A stretch of 64,000 nucleotides of DNA from Syntrophus gentianae (GCF_900109885.1 NZ_FOBS01000002.1:178393-242392), one strand, 5' to 3'; positions 53,224 through 62,198 are shown, numbered from the stretch's first letter. Notes: generated from the sequence alone by a model not told the origin. Numbers and translations are program-made.

Positions 53224-53910
53224 GTGTTCAAGAACATCTCCCTTTTTGCGATAAATTCCGGCCTTGTTCGCTGGCTTTATTACCTCATCCGCTTCTATTT
53301 CCTCTTCTGCCGGGTTAGCGTCACGAATGACGCCCCTCTGCTCCAACGGCTCTCCCGTCACGAGCCGCTGATCGTCTCCATCTGGCATCAACGGATTTTA
53401 ACGATCCTGCCCTATTCCCCGCGCTTTGCGCCTTATTCGCCCTCGGTGATGATCAGCCGGAGCCGGGACGGCGAACTGGTGGCCCAGCTTTTTTCCTGCA
53501 TGAATTTCCGCCCGATTCGCGGCTCGAGCTCCCGCGGGGGGAAAGGGGCGCTTTCTTCCCTGGTCCAGGATCTTCAGGGCCATGCTGCGGCAATCCATGT
53601 CGTGGATGGTCCGCGCGGACCACGGGGGATCATAAAGCCAGGGCTCATCACCCTAGGGCAGGCCTCCGGCGCACCTGTCTTCCCCATCTCCGCCTCCGCC
53701 AGCCGTGCGTGGATTCTCAAGAGTTGGGACCGCTGCCTGGTCCCCAAACCCTTCAGCACCATCCATATTTCCTGGGGCGCTCCGATCTTCATCCCCCCTG
53801 ATCTCGATCCGGAGAACTTTGAACGGATGCGCCTGGAAGTCCAGAATCGGATGCTTCTCCTCCAGCAGGAACAGGACGCTCGTTTAGGCTGGGAGAATTT
53901 GTTCGAATGA
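53224..53910 (+). CDS. DUF374 lysophospholipid acyltransferase-like protein (228 aa)
   Basis: DUF374 signatures are all present: VSIWHQRIL, ISRSRDGELVAQ, PIRGSSSRGGKGAL and VVDGPRGPRG. The N-terminal hydrophobic helix (about 15-32) would attach it to the inner membrane. The family belongs to the LPLAT fold and is thought to transfer an acyl chain to lipid A or a related lipid. The GTG start at 53224 has an AAGAGG site. It is the last gene before a palindromic repeat and the converging buk gene. Confidence 0.9.
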   Translation: MFKNISLFAINSGLVRWLYYLIRFYFLFCRVSVTNDAPLLQRLSRHEPLIVSIWHQRILTILPYSPRFAPYSPSVMISRSRDGELVAQLFSCMNFRPIRGSSSRGGKGALSSLVQDLQGHAAAIHVVDGPRGPRGIIKPGLITLGQASGAPVFPISASASRAWILKSWDRCLVPKPFSTIHISWGAPIFIPPDLDPENFERMRLEVQNRMLLLQQEQDARLGWENLFE

Positions 53911-53928
53911 TCGTGGGGAATGCTTACT

Positions 53929-54048
53929 CCAATTCTAGATCAATGATGATATCAAGGCGGCAGGGCAGAGACGACGCAGTCGTACACAGACATACGTCGA
54001 GGAGCCGATAACGCAGCCAACGAAGATAGCGCTTTGATGTAGAATTGG
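53929..54048. repeat. 120-bp palindromic element between convergent genes
   Basis: The outer ends are perfect inverted repeats CCAATTCTA (53929-53937) and TAGAATTGG (54040-54048). A second pair ATCAAGGCG (53951-53959) and CGCTTTGAT (54030-54038) matches 8 of 9. The centre has GACG/CGTC and ACGACG/GTCGT stems. No frame inside is coding. It looks like a REP or MITE-like mobile palindrome and may also end transcription on both sides. Confidence 0.6.
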
Positions 54049-54050
54049 GA

Positions 54051-55109
54051 TCACTCATAAATCCGCGCTTTCTCCTCACTCCTCAACACCTTCAAGGCAG
54101 CCTGGGCGAAGGCCAATGCTTCCTGCTCCGGATACCTTTTCACCGGCGCGATAAACCCGCATCTCTCGTCTATCCAGTTAACGGCATGGGCGGATTCCAA
54201 TATCTTTCCCGTCAATACAACCGCATTCACCTTGCCTTTCAGAACAGACGCCATGGCGGCAATCTCTTTAGAGATCTGATAGCACATCGCCTCCAGGTAA
54301 AATCCGGCTTCTTCATCGCCCTCCTGGACCCGTTTTTCAATTTCACCGATTTTGTTGGTCCCGAGATAGGCGACCATCCCCCCTTCACCTCGAATCATTT
54401 TCAGGATCTGCTCACGGGTATGCTGACCGGAAAAGCACAGCTCCACCAGCGACACGACAGGCAGGGCGCCACTCCGCTCCGTGGTGAAGGGTCCTTCCTC
54501 GAAGGCGTTGCTCACATCCATAAGTTTACCGCCGGCGACGGCCGCAATGGACATGCCACCTTCCAGGTGGGCAATGATGAGATTTAGGCTGTCTATTTTT
54601 TTATTCATGTCTCTGGCGGCGAGTCTTACAATCCCTTCGATGTTCAGTACATGGTAGACGGCACGCCTTTCAATCGCGGGAATGCCGGACACCTTCGCCA
54701 TGGGATCGAGAGATTGAGCGGCACAATGCGCGACAAAAGCAGGGATTCCCTGTTCATCGGCTATTTCCCGGGCAAGCATGCAGCCCAAGCCCGCCGCATG
54801 TTCTACCCGCGACAGAATGACTTTAACGTCATCGACCATTTTTTGATTGACCATGTAGGTGCCGCTTTCCCTGCGGTTTATGAAGCTTCTCCCGACAACT
54901 GCCGCTAAATCCCCTTTCTGAATATTCCACTGCCGGAGCTGGTCCCTGATGGCGGCGATGCGATAGGAAAATTGATCCAGGATCTTTGGATACTTCCGCA
55001 ATTCTGTTACGGGATGGATCATCCGGGCGCTTTTAACCTCATGATCGTCTTCAAAGATGGACACCTCGCTGCTGGTGGATCCTGGATTGATCAACAATGT
55101 TCTGAACAT
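54051..55109 (-). CDS. buk: Butyrate kinase
   Basis: The protein (352 aa) is of the acetokinase/butyrate kinase family: phosphate-binding INPGSTSSEVSIFE at the start, RSFINRRESGTY, AAQSLDPMAKVSGIP, and the nucleotide region LIIAHLEGGMSIAAV. It interconverts butyryl phosphate plus ADP with butyrate plus ATP; branched-chain acyl phosphates may also serve. HLEGG has E where most relatives have HLGGG. No phosphotransbutyrylase gene is adjacent. A GGGAGG site precedes the ATG. Confidence 0.9.
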   Translation of the reverse strand: MFRTLLINPGSTSSEVSIFEDDHEVKSARMIHPVTELRKYPKILDQFSYRIAAIRDQLRQWNIQKGDLAAVVGRSFINRRESGTYMVNQKMVDDVKVILSRVEHAAGLGCMLAREIADEQGIPAFVAHCAAQSLDPMAKVSGIPAIERRAVYHVLNIEGIVRLAARDMNKKIDSLNLIIAHLEGGMSIAAVAGGKLMDVSNAFEEGPFTTERSGALPVVSLVELCFSGQHTREQILKMIRGEGGMVAYLGTNKIGEIEKRVQEGDEEAGFYLEAMCYQISKEIAAMASVLKGKVNAVVLTGKILESAHAVNWIDERCGFIAPVKRYPEQEALAFAQAALKVLRSEEKARIYE

Positions 55110-55589
55110 ATAAATACCTCCCTAATGCCGGTGCTTCGGAGTAGGAATAAACCGGTTCCAGTTGTACGATCTAGACCGACTTCAAGACCAATTCGCAGTC
55201 TTTGCTGGCCAATTCCACAGATAATCCCCTTTGTTGATATGATACTCTTTCCTAATCAAAGAGGGCCAAGAATACAAGGAGCTGGATAGTAGTTGTCAAG
55301 GCGAAATGGGTTGGAGGACTGATTTCTCAATGCTATCCATAGACGGAATGTCCCACCTTTTGCCTCTTCATTAAAACATAATTAATTTCTCTGCGATAGT
55401 TTATACAAATGAGGGATATTCAATATTTAATTAAAAAAATATATAATGTATGCGATTGATAACTAAAGGAATTATCAGATGGTACTTAAGTATTAGGCCA
55501 TTTCAATCATTGCCAAAATGCATTATATGAATATGCTTCAATTTATTCTTGACTTTTTGTTCATTATTCTATATGCGTAACATAACTTA
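55110..55589. other. AT-rich region opening the accessory segment
   Basis: Composition drops sharply in GC from about 55,380. TTGACT at 55549 is a possible -35 for the small Cys-rich gene, with TATGCG 17 bases on. No coding sequence is supported. Confidence 0.4.
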
Positions 55590-55620
55590 TACTCGCCTAT
55601 ATTGTCGATATGGGCGAGTA
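55590..55620 (+). promoter_or_regulatory. Strong hairpin upstream of the small Cys-rich gene
   Basis: TACTCGCCTATAT (55590-55602) pairs with ATATGGGCGAGTA (55608-55620) over 13 bp, one wobble, with a TGTCG loop. It lies 30 bases before the ATG, followed by an A-rich stretch with AGGAGG. It could be an operator, a mRNA stabiliser or a structured leader. Confidence 0.6.
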
Positions 55621-55650
55621 AGATTAAAAGGCAAAAAAGGAGGAGAATAC

Positions 55651-55809
55651 ATGAATGACAGGTGTAACAAGTGCAGAAGAGAAGACAAGAAGTGTCCCTA
55701 TTGTGAAGTTCCTGAAGATAGGATCTATTCTCGGGATTTGGCGGCACTTTGCATGAGGAATTCTGATTGGGTTGTGAAATCGTATTTCATGAAGAATCCG
55801 AAACCTTGA
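55651..55809 (+). CDS. Small Cys-rich (zinc ribbon-like) protein, 52 aa
   Basis: ATG 55651 with an excellent AGGAGG site seven bases ahead. The sequence begins MNDRCNKCRREDKKCPYCEV: two CxxC pairs separated by six residues, a compact metal-binding knuckle. The rest (SRDLAALCMRNSDWVVKSYF) is predicted helical. I do not recognise the family. Its strong ribosome site and the hairpins on both sides argue for a real expressed gene. The Crp/Fnr-type regulator follows 174 bases on. Confidence 0.65.
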   Translation: MNDRCNKCRREDKKCPYCEVPEDRIYSRDLAALCMRNSDWVVKSYFMKNPKP

Positions 55810-55852
55810 CAAACTAACTCACTCGATATCTCGTAACAGATATCCTATTACG

Positions 55853-55885
55853 CCCGTTTTGAAAGAGCAGATCTTTCATAACGGG
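55853..55885. terminator. Hairpin after the small Cys-rich gene
   Basis: CCCGTTTTGAAAGA (55853-55866) pairs with TCTTTCATAACGGG (55872-55885), one T-T mismatch, loop of five. There is no T-run. Confidence 0.45.
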
Positions 55886-55983
55886 TCCTATCAAAATTCA
55901 TCCCCTATTGTGTGTCCAACTCCTTACTCTTCCGCATACTCTTCAGTGAACAAGATGTCGTTTTTTCGAGAGGTTGATATGGT

Positions 55984-56814
55984 ATGGAATTGAAAATAAA
56001 AACGATTGCGGATTCTTCCGCTGCACTGCGCGGTAAATCTTTGTCAAAAGCAATTTGCGAAGTCGAGTGTCTCTGGCCAAAGCTGAAGAAAGGGCAAAGG
56101 GATGGGAAGACTTTGGGAGGAAAGGTGCAACGGACAAGAATAGAAGATATCATTAAAAATATACCTTTTTTCGCCTATCTGAACGAAAAGGAGATTTCCG
56201 AATTTAAAGAGCAGATCATTGAAAAGCAGTTCATGAAAAATCAGCTGGTCATTCATGATGGGGAAATATCGAAGTATTTTTATATTATTTTTTCAGGAAA
56301 GGTAAAAGTCATTCAGCTGAGTGCTGAAGGAAAAGAAAGAACGCTAGCCATTCATAAAGAGGGAGAATTCTTTGGCGAAATCGGAATGCTGGATGGTGGG
56401 ACTACTCCTGCCACAGTGATCGCTTTGGAGAAGGCTCAGATCGGACTAATTACAAAAGCGGTATTTAACCGCTATCTATTCAACTCAAACGAAGCTCTCA
56501 AGGAAATCGTAATTATGCTTTGTGGCGTGTTGAGAGACTCTTGGTCTATGATGAAACTCATGAGTTTTGCAGATGCAGAGCGCAAAGTCAAAGCTGTGCT
56601 GAATTTAATGGCGACAAAGCTTGGTGTTTCCGTTCCGGACGGTATGCTCATTGATATGAAGATCTCTCACAGCGACATCGCAAACTTCGCATCTTTGACG
56701 CGGGAAACGGCCACTCGTGTAATCAACCGCCTTGAGAAGGCGAAGGAAATCGAGATCACTGCTAAATTTATTCTACTCAAGCCTGCCTTTTACAAAAACA
56801 TTGATCATTTGTGA
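55984..56814 (+). CDS. Crp/Fnr-family transcription regulator (276 aa)
   Basis: A cyclic nucleotide-binding-like beta-roll (about 60-175; GKVKVIQLSAEGKERTLAIH, GEFFGEIGMLDGG) is followed by the dimer helix and a winged helix-turn-helix (SHSDIANFASLTRETATRVI). No N-terminal cysteine cluster as in FNR is present. An unusual N-terminal extension of about 50 residues, basic and without a known fold, precedes it; ATG 55984 with GAGAGG is the best start but a later one is possible. The effector is unknown. The gene is AT-rich compared with the left part of the window. Confidence 0.88.
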   Translation: MELKIKTIADSSAALRGKSLSKAICEVECLWPKLKKGQRDGKTLGGKVQRTRIEDIIKNIPFFAYLNEKEISEFKEQIIEKQFMKNQLVIHDGEISKYFYIIFSGKVKVIQLSAEGKERTLAIHKEGEFFGEIGMLDGGTTPATVIALEKAQIGLITKAVFNRYLFNSNEALKEIVIMLCGVLRDSWSMMKLMSFADAERKVKAVLNLMATKLGVSVPDGMLIDMKISHSDIANFASLTRETATRVINRLEKAKEIEITAKFILLKPAFYKNIDHL

Positions 56815-56931
56815 TTCAGATCACAGCATTTTATAAAATAAAAATCTAAATTTGTTAAAACGATTGAGGCAATACTGGCCTTCTTGGAATTATTCTCATG
56901 GAAGGAACTTAAGGCAGAAATCAACACTTAT

Positions 56932-57132
56932 ACTTTACAGGCGAACGTTTACGTCGCCGGTATTTTCTGTACAGCGTAGATAGAATTCAGCAGAATTTAC
57001 TGCCTTTGTCTAACATCAAACGGAGTCCTCGTCCTGTTCTACTTAGTCTTCGGCGTGATCGAAGAAGATAAGCCGAATCCCTTATCCGTGGGTTTCCGCT
57101 ATACACTTTTTAAACAGGAATCAACAGGGTAA
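56932..57132 (+). pseudogene. Possible remnant of a membrane-protein gene
   Basis: One frame reads TLQANVYVAGIFCTA, a TAG at 56977, then IEFSRIYCLCLTSNG, VLVLFYLVFGVIEEDKP and FRYTLFKQESTG before a TAA at 57130. The hydrophobic pattern resembles the end of a transporter or other membrane protein, broken by one stop and lacking a start. The rest of 56815-57290 shows nothing clear. Confidence 0.25.
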
Positions 57133-57289
57133 CGGCATAGTTAGAACTCATGAGTATATGGGGTCATCATCTATTTTCCCCTCTCTGTCAAGTCTGCGCC
57201 ATTCTATTGTAATGGGTTCTTCTCAGGAAGGGTATCTTAATAGGGATTTCCCTGCTGGGAACTGTAATAATAATTTAAGATCATTTCGA

Positions 57290-57395
57290 GGTAAGGGCTG
57301 AAAGTCCTCATGAGTCACAGTAAGAGATGTGAATCCCGCTTGATGCGGGCAGAATGGCAGAATGGGTCTGCCGGCAACTGTCATTTAAATTGATG
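57290..57395 (+). ncRNA. Candidate structured leader of the amidohydrolase gene
   Basis: Short stems lie in a row: AGG/CCT around GCTGAAAGT, CCCGC/GCGGG (near 57333-57347) and GGCAGA/TCTGCC (near 57354-57373). It ends about 30 bases before the ribosome site. I cannot assign a riboswitch class. Confidence 0.25.
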
Positions 57396-57427
57396 GTTAG
57401 CATAATTTAAAATGGAGGATTTGTTTT

Positions 57428-58456
57428 ATGGCACAGAGAACAGTAGATGCACACAACCATTATTATCCGAAAGTGTACTTGGACTATTTATGTTCCAAGG
57501 GTTCAACCGCTCCGATGTATGCCCAGCATGATGGGGGCACACATTACCGCGTGTGGCAGAACGGCGTATGCACTGCCCACATCGACAGACCAGGTCACTA
57601 TGATCTCGAAGCGAGAATAAAAGATCTCGACGCAGCAGGTCTTGATACTCAGGTGCTCACCGTTACAATTCCAGGCCCCGAGGTTCTGCAGGCCGAGGAT
57701 GGTGTGTACTGGGCGAAGAAGTGCAACGACGAATTGAAAGAGGCGATGGATAAGTATCCCGGCCGGTTCTTCTTCATGGCAACGCTTCCGTATCAGGCTG
57801 TTGATGCGGCCTGCGAAGAGCTGGAGAGATGCTACAAGATGGGCTGCCGCGGTATCCAGATGTTCTCGAATTTCAATGGAGAGCCTGTCTATCTGGAGAA
57901 GTTCCATCCGATTTATGAAATTGCGAACAAGTATGAGCTGCCCTTCCTGGTCCACCCGGCTTACCCGCTGACGGCAGACGTTATGACGAAGATGAAGATC
58001 CCCTTCCAGCTTTGGGGCTACACGCTCGACACAAGCATGGCCGTCATGAGCCTTATTTTCCAGGGCGTGTTCGAGAAATATCCGAAGCTGACCCTCGTTC
58101 ACGGTCACCTCGGCGGTACGGTACCTTACTTCGTGCGCAGAATCCAGGATTCCTACAAGGGTTACGCAAAGGAATGGGGCATTGAGTTGAAGGAGTCACC
58201 CGACATCACGTACAAGACGAGAGTCTATCCCGACACTACATCCTTCTACCTGCCGGCGATGAAGTGCTGCCTGGAATGGGTGGGACCTGGCCAGATGGGT
58301 ATTGGTACGGACTACGCTCACCGTGTTGGCGATCCGGAAGGTGCGATCAAAGCCGTTAAGGACTTGGGTAGCCAGGCTGGTTTGAATCAGGATGAGATCG
58401 ACATGATTCTTGGAAAGAACTTCGAAAAGATATTCAAACTTCCGCCTCTGAAGTAA
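57428..58456 (+). CDS. Amidohydrolase-2 family (ACMSD-like) metal-dependent enzyme (342 aa)
   Basis: TIM-barrel with the metal site of the ACMSD/decarboxylase group: DAHNHYYP (H9, H11), FLVHPAYP (H176), LVHGHLGG (H225) and GIGTDYAHR (D295). Members decarboxylate or hydrolyse aromatic or ring-opened acids (aminocarboxymuconate semialdehyde, resorcylate and similar). An aromatic or alicyclic acid is plausible in a syntrophic degrader, but the substrate is unknown. A GGAGG site lies 10 bases before the ATG. It is a single-gene unit ending in a strong terminator; codon use is more GC-rich than the AT-rich flanks. Confidence 0.88.
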   Translation: MAQRTVDAHNHYYPKVYLDYLCSKGSTAPMYAQHDGGTHYRVWQNGVCTAHIDRPGHYDLEARIKDLDAAGLDTQVLTVTIPGPEVLQAEDGVYWAKKCNDELKEAMDKYPGRFFFMATLPYQAVDAACEELERCYKMGCRGIQMFSNFNGEPVYLEKFHPIYEIANKYELPFLVHPAYPLTADVMTKMKIPFQLWGYTLDTSMAVMSLIFQGVFEKYPKLTLVHGHLGGTVPYFVRRIQDSYKGYAKEWGIELKESPDITYKTRVYPDTTSFYLPAMKCCLEWVGPGQMGIGTDYAHRVGDPEGAIKAVKDLGSQAGLNQDEIDMILGKNFEKIFKLPPLK

Positions 58457-58524
58457 GAATGGAGGGAGGAAGGCTTTGCCTGTCGCTCCCAATGTTGTTC
58501 TAAGTAGAAGCTTAAATAATCTCA

Positions 58525-58570
58525 CCCCTTACCTGTTCGCTGTCGTCTAACGGTACAGGTAAGGGGTTTT
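58525..58570 (+). terminator. Strong terminator of the amidohydrolase gene
   Basis: CCCCTTACCTGT (58525-58536) pairs with ACAGGTAAGGGG (58555-58566), followed by TTTT. Confidence 0.88.
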
Positions 58571-59147
58571 ATATGTATGGGATTCATTGCCCTATAGATC
58601 GCTTTGTTTATAACACATAATCAGGCGCGAGCGGAAGAATCAGTATACGGAGAATCCTTCCCCTCGGTGGTGTTTCAATTTTGTTGTCAGCCTTTTAAGG
58701 TTGATCAGGAGGCAAAACCTTCATTCTTTTCCTTGCGCGAAATAGCCGTTTGCAAAGGTGGAGAGAAGGTTCGTCTTCGTTTGGACACGGCGGAGTATCG
58801 GCACGCCATCCTTAGCTGCTGTGAGAAAGGTAAGCGTATCGCATGCAATTGCCCTGAGATAAAATCCTAAGTCAGTTTTTCCGTCTGTTTTATACAAAGT
58901 GAAACCTTTTAACAACTCCAAATAGATTTTTATAATCCTGGTAAAAAATCAACCATTAAATGGCATGAACTATACAATAATGCTAGAGGATATTCGATAT
59001 TTGTATTAGTTATATGCAAGGGCAAGTCATCTAAATTCATAATACATTGTATTTATTGAATAAAGAGCGAAAAGTACTTAATTTTGTAAGTGCATGATAT
59101 TTGTAATAAATTGACGAACTTTGACGTGATCTTATAGTCATATGTAT
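58571..59147. other. AT-rich non-coding stretch before the IS
   Basis: An 88-codon TTG-started frame at 58604-58870 has no recognisable family and no ribosome site; I do not call it a gene. The rest is very AT-rich. Confidence 0.4.
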
Positions 59148-59152
59148 AAATT

Positions 59153-60309
59153 GAGCCTGTTCAATACCATTTATATCAATGATAATAGTAACTTATATGT
59201 TTAATAAATTAAAGTTAACCCAAAAATTCTGCATTCCCTGTTCTTTGAAAATCGGGTAAATTGGGAGATTCCTTTTATATCTCAGTAGCTTTATGTTTCT
59301 CCTCAATATTGAACGCCAGTATTGAACATGGTCGGCTTTCAGGTCTCCCTGCCAGGTCTTGCGAGGGATTTCAATAACTGACGGAACAGGAGCAAGACTT
59401 CATTGCTTACTTTTCTACTATTGATATACATCCCCTCTCTCCGGTAGTCGATTGTTACGCCAGTATCGGTCCCAAAGGATACAATGTTTTTCTGATTCTG
59501 GCACGGATCATCAAGATAAAAGAGCGCATCCTTTCTAATCGCCAATTGGCCGAAGTTCTGAGAAAGAACGGCCTTTGCCGCTTTGTTACCGGAGATATCC
59601 AGTTGGCCACAAGGTTCACAGCCTGGGAACCGTTAGCGGAATCCCCGTGGCGACCATCGTAACCCAGGCCAGCGTATCCGATCAGAAAGCAATTCTTCCC
59701 TTGCTTGACGTGTTGAAGGATCGCCATCCTGATCTTTCGTTCTCCTACCTCATCTGGACAAAGGGTATGATGCTGAGGAAATTCATCAGGATGTCTATAA
59801 ACACTTCGGCATCATTCCGATCATCATCAGGAAGCAGATGATTTATCCTAAAGGGTTACAAAAGATGGCTTTCCACTCTTCCCGTGGGGAATACCCATGA
59901 AACCAAAGGGTATCGAATATGACCGCAAAAGGACAAAATACGCCTGCTTCAAAGCATGCGAGAAATCAGAACAAATGTTTCTTCCATGTGATTATATGAA
60001 AGAGCAATATCGCTTCGGGTATATTGGCAATACGTATTTTACCGAAGGATATCGAAAATATGGCCCTGCGTTACCCCGCAGTGTCATTTATCAGAAGTTG
60101 AAACCCCTCCGCACCGGTATCGAAAGAACATTCGGTTTGGTCAAAGAGAATGGGTATCGAATGGAACGGACAAATTTTTACAAGGGTATTGACAATGTAA
60201 CGATCCACGCTGTTGAACAGGATAATGTCCTTACCCAGGACATTATCTTTGACTTCCTCAGAACCGGGAAGAAAAGCCCGGTTCTGAAATTGAATTATTG
60301 AACAGGCTC
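59153..60309 (+). mobile_element. Decayed insertion sequence with intact ends (about 1.16 kb)
   Basis: Perfect 14-bp terminal inverted repeats: GAGCCTGTTCAATA (59153-59166) and TATTGAACAGGCTC (60296-60309). They are flanked by direct AAATT copies (59148-59152 and 60310-60314), a 5-bp target duplication. The transposase inside is broken by several frameshifts. It resembles DDE transposases of the IS1182/IS4-like groups. Confidence 0.85.
59390..60301 (+). pseudogene. DDE transposase, frameshifted
   Basis: Three pieces in different frames add up to one transposase. The first has QEQDFIAYFSTIDIHPLS and SNRQLAEVLRKNGLCRFVTG. The second (59600-59770) has GTVSGIPVATIVTQASVSDQ and DVLKDRHPDLSFSYLI with the catalytic region. 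The third (59897-60301) has GIEYDRKRTKYACFKAC and GIERTFGLVKENGYRMER with the final glutamate. Each join needs a base gain or loss, and part of the first acidic region looks deleted. It cannot make an active protein. Confidence 0.85.
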
Positions 60310-60311
60310 AA

Positions 60312-60650
60312 ATTAATACATTTGAAGAAAATAGGCATATCATTTAAGGAGTACGATTCTCAACCTTTGTTTTTTATTCCGGAAGTGAAGCAATCCTTCG
60401 GAAATTCAAGAACGCAGGAATTCCTTTCGAAAGTAATGGATGCCATCAACTGGAAACCTATCAGCACTATTCTGACTGAACACTATCCGCTAGGCAGGTG
60501 GTATTTCGGAAACAAGGTCTACTCTCCTTTTATGCTGATTAAAGCGCTTCCCTTGCAGAAATGGTTTGGAATCAAACCAAATCAATGACCGCCTGCACGT
60601 ATCACCGAAAAACGCCACGGGGCGGGGAAAGCCTGCTTGACCTCCCTTTT
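60312..60650 (+). pseudogene. N-terminal fragment of an IS5-like transposase
   Basis: The frame reads INWKPISTILTEHYPLG and SPFMLIKALPLQKWFGI, the DUF772-type N-terminal domain of IS5/IS1182-group transposases. It then shifts frame (QINDRLH continues in another frame) and stops. The catalytic domain is absent. The intact-ended IS beside it is inserted at its 5' side. Confidence 0.7.
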
Positions 60651-61070
60651 CAAGGAGGGCAGAGATCATCACTGCGGGGCAAGGACCTTCAATATAAAAA
60701 AGAGTTATTCTAAGCATTGGAAAACAAAACAAGTCGTAACATACTATTAACATTACAGAATTAATATGCAAAGAAACAGTTCCCGGAGTCACCTTGGGTA
60801 TTGAAAGACTATCAAAAAAATCAAACAGATGGTCGGAAACATTCGTTCCAGTCAAAATATTGAAAAAATGGCGCCAGAAAAATGAGGGGGAAAGTTATAC
60901 AAATACCTCAACATGGCTCATGCCTTCTCGCTATTTTTTACATAGAAATCATAGGCATGTCGTTTTGAGACCAAGTCAATTAAATTGATATTTTGCTTTG
61001 TCGGGGTGAAAATAAGGACGGGGTTGACTGTTTTGCAGCTGCTTGCCAAGGAAGCTTTTACAAGTGATTT
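60651..61070. other. Non-coding region upstream of cas1
   Basis: No repeat-spacer pattern and no cas4- or cas8-like reading frame is present. The ribosome site for cas1 is weak (AAGGAAGC about 20 bases upstream). Confidence 0.4.
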
Positions 61071-62102
61071 ATGGAAGAACATCTTAATACACTTTTTATA
61101 ACGACTCAGGGTGCTTATCTTTCAAAAGAAGAAGAAGCTGTTATCGTTAAAGTAGCAGGAAAAGTTCGTCATCGTGTTTCCGTTAATAATCTTGAAGGAA
61201 TCGTCTGTTTCGGAAATGTTGATTGCAGCCCTTATCTAATGGGATTCTGCGCTCAAAAAAATGTCTTTATAATTTTTTTGTCAGAGCATGGCCGTTTTTT
61301 GGCCAGGGTTCAGGGACCTACTTCCAAAAATGATCTGTTGCGTCGCGAACAATATCTGCGAACTGATGATCCTAAATTCTCAACAGATATGGCAAGATGC
61401 ATCATTTCCGGTAAGATTATCAATTATTGCAATGTGTTAAAGAGGGCATTAAGAGATAATCGGGACAAAATCAATGCCGAGAGAGTGTGGCAGGTGGTGT
61501 CTCATCTGGGACGGTGCTTGCTTTCAGTAGAGCAGGAAAAATCACTGGATAACCTGAGGAAGACTGAAGGATATGCTACACATCGATATTTTAGTGTTTT
61601 CAATGAGCTGATCTTGATGCAGAAGGAAAATTTCCCATTTGAAGAACGAACCCGCCGGCCTCCACTGGATCCAGTGAACTGCCTTCTTTCCTTTGCCTAT
61701 TCATTGTTGGATCACGATATCCGCTCAGCCCTTGAGTCGGTTGGTTTGGATCCTACGGCTGGTTTCCTGCATCGAGATCAACCTGGAAGACCAGGTCTTG
61801 CCATGGACCTCATGGAAGAATTCCGTCCTTTTATCGTGGATAGGCTGGTGCTTTCTCTTATCAATTCCCTGAGAGTACATGTAAAAGGCTTCCACAAATC
61901 CGATACTGGGGCGGTTCTGATGGATGACGAGACACGCCGAACCCTGCTTGTGGCCTACCAGGATGAGAAACTGAAAGAATTGCTTCATCTTTTTCTAGAT
62001 GAGAAGATTTCCATTAAGTTGTTATTCCATGTTCAGGCAATGCTCCTTTCAAGATACTTATGTGGTGATTTGGATCGATATCAACCGTTCATTTATAGGT
62101 GA
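61071..62102 (+). CDS. cas1: CRISPR integrase Cas1, type I-C-like, orphan
   Basis: The protein (343 aa) begins LNTLFITTQGAYLSKEEEAV, contains GIVCFGNVDCSPYLMGFC and EHGRFLARVQGP, and ends DLDRYQPFIYR, all typical of subtype I-C (Dvulg) Cas1. The active-site set is E166 (RKTEGYATHRYF), H234 (GFLHRDQPGRPG) and D246 with E249 (LAMDLMEEF). Cas1 integrates new spacers with Cas2. No cas2, no effector genes and no repeat array lie within 3 kb on either side inside the window. The reading frame is intact, so either decay is recent or the protein has another use. Confidence 0.92.
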   Translation: MEEHLNTLFITTQGAYLSKEEEAVIVKVAGKVRHRVSVNNLEGIVCFGNVDCSPYLMGFCAQKNVFIIFLSEHGRFLARVQGPTSKNDLLRREQYLRTDDPKFSTDMARCIISGKIINYCNVLKRALRDNRDKINAERVWQVVSHLGRCLLSVEQEKSLDNLRKTEGYATHRYFSVFNELILMQKENFPFEERTRRPPLDPVNCLLSFAYSLLDHDIRSALESVGLDPTAGFLHRDQPGRPGLAMDLMEEFRPFIVDRLVLSLINSLRVHVKGFHKSDTGAVLMDDETRRTLLVAYQDEKLKELLHLFLDEKISIKLLFHVQAMLLSRYLCGDLDRYQPFIYR

Positions 62103-62198
62103 TTTTCTAAACTCTGTTTTTAAGCATAACTTCATAATTATTTATAACATACCTTTCGAGAGAACGATCGACCATAGAATTGTAATGGAGGAGGTTAA

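Noticed and set aside
53911..54050. Simple intrinsic terminator between the acyltransferase and butyrate kinase genes
   Set aside because: No T-run and far too long; the nested inverted repeats fit a mobile palindrome better.
58604..58870. 88-codon frame in AT-rich DNA after the amidohydrolase
   Set aside because: TTG start, no ribosome site, no family resemblance, and it follows directly after a terminator.
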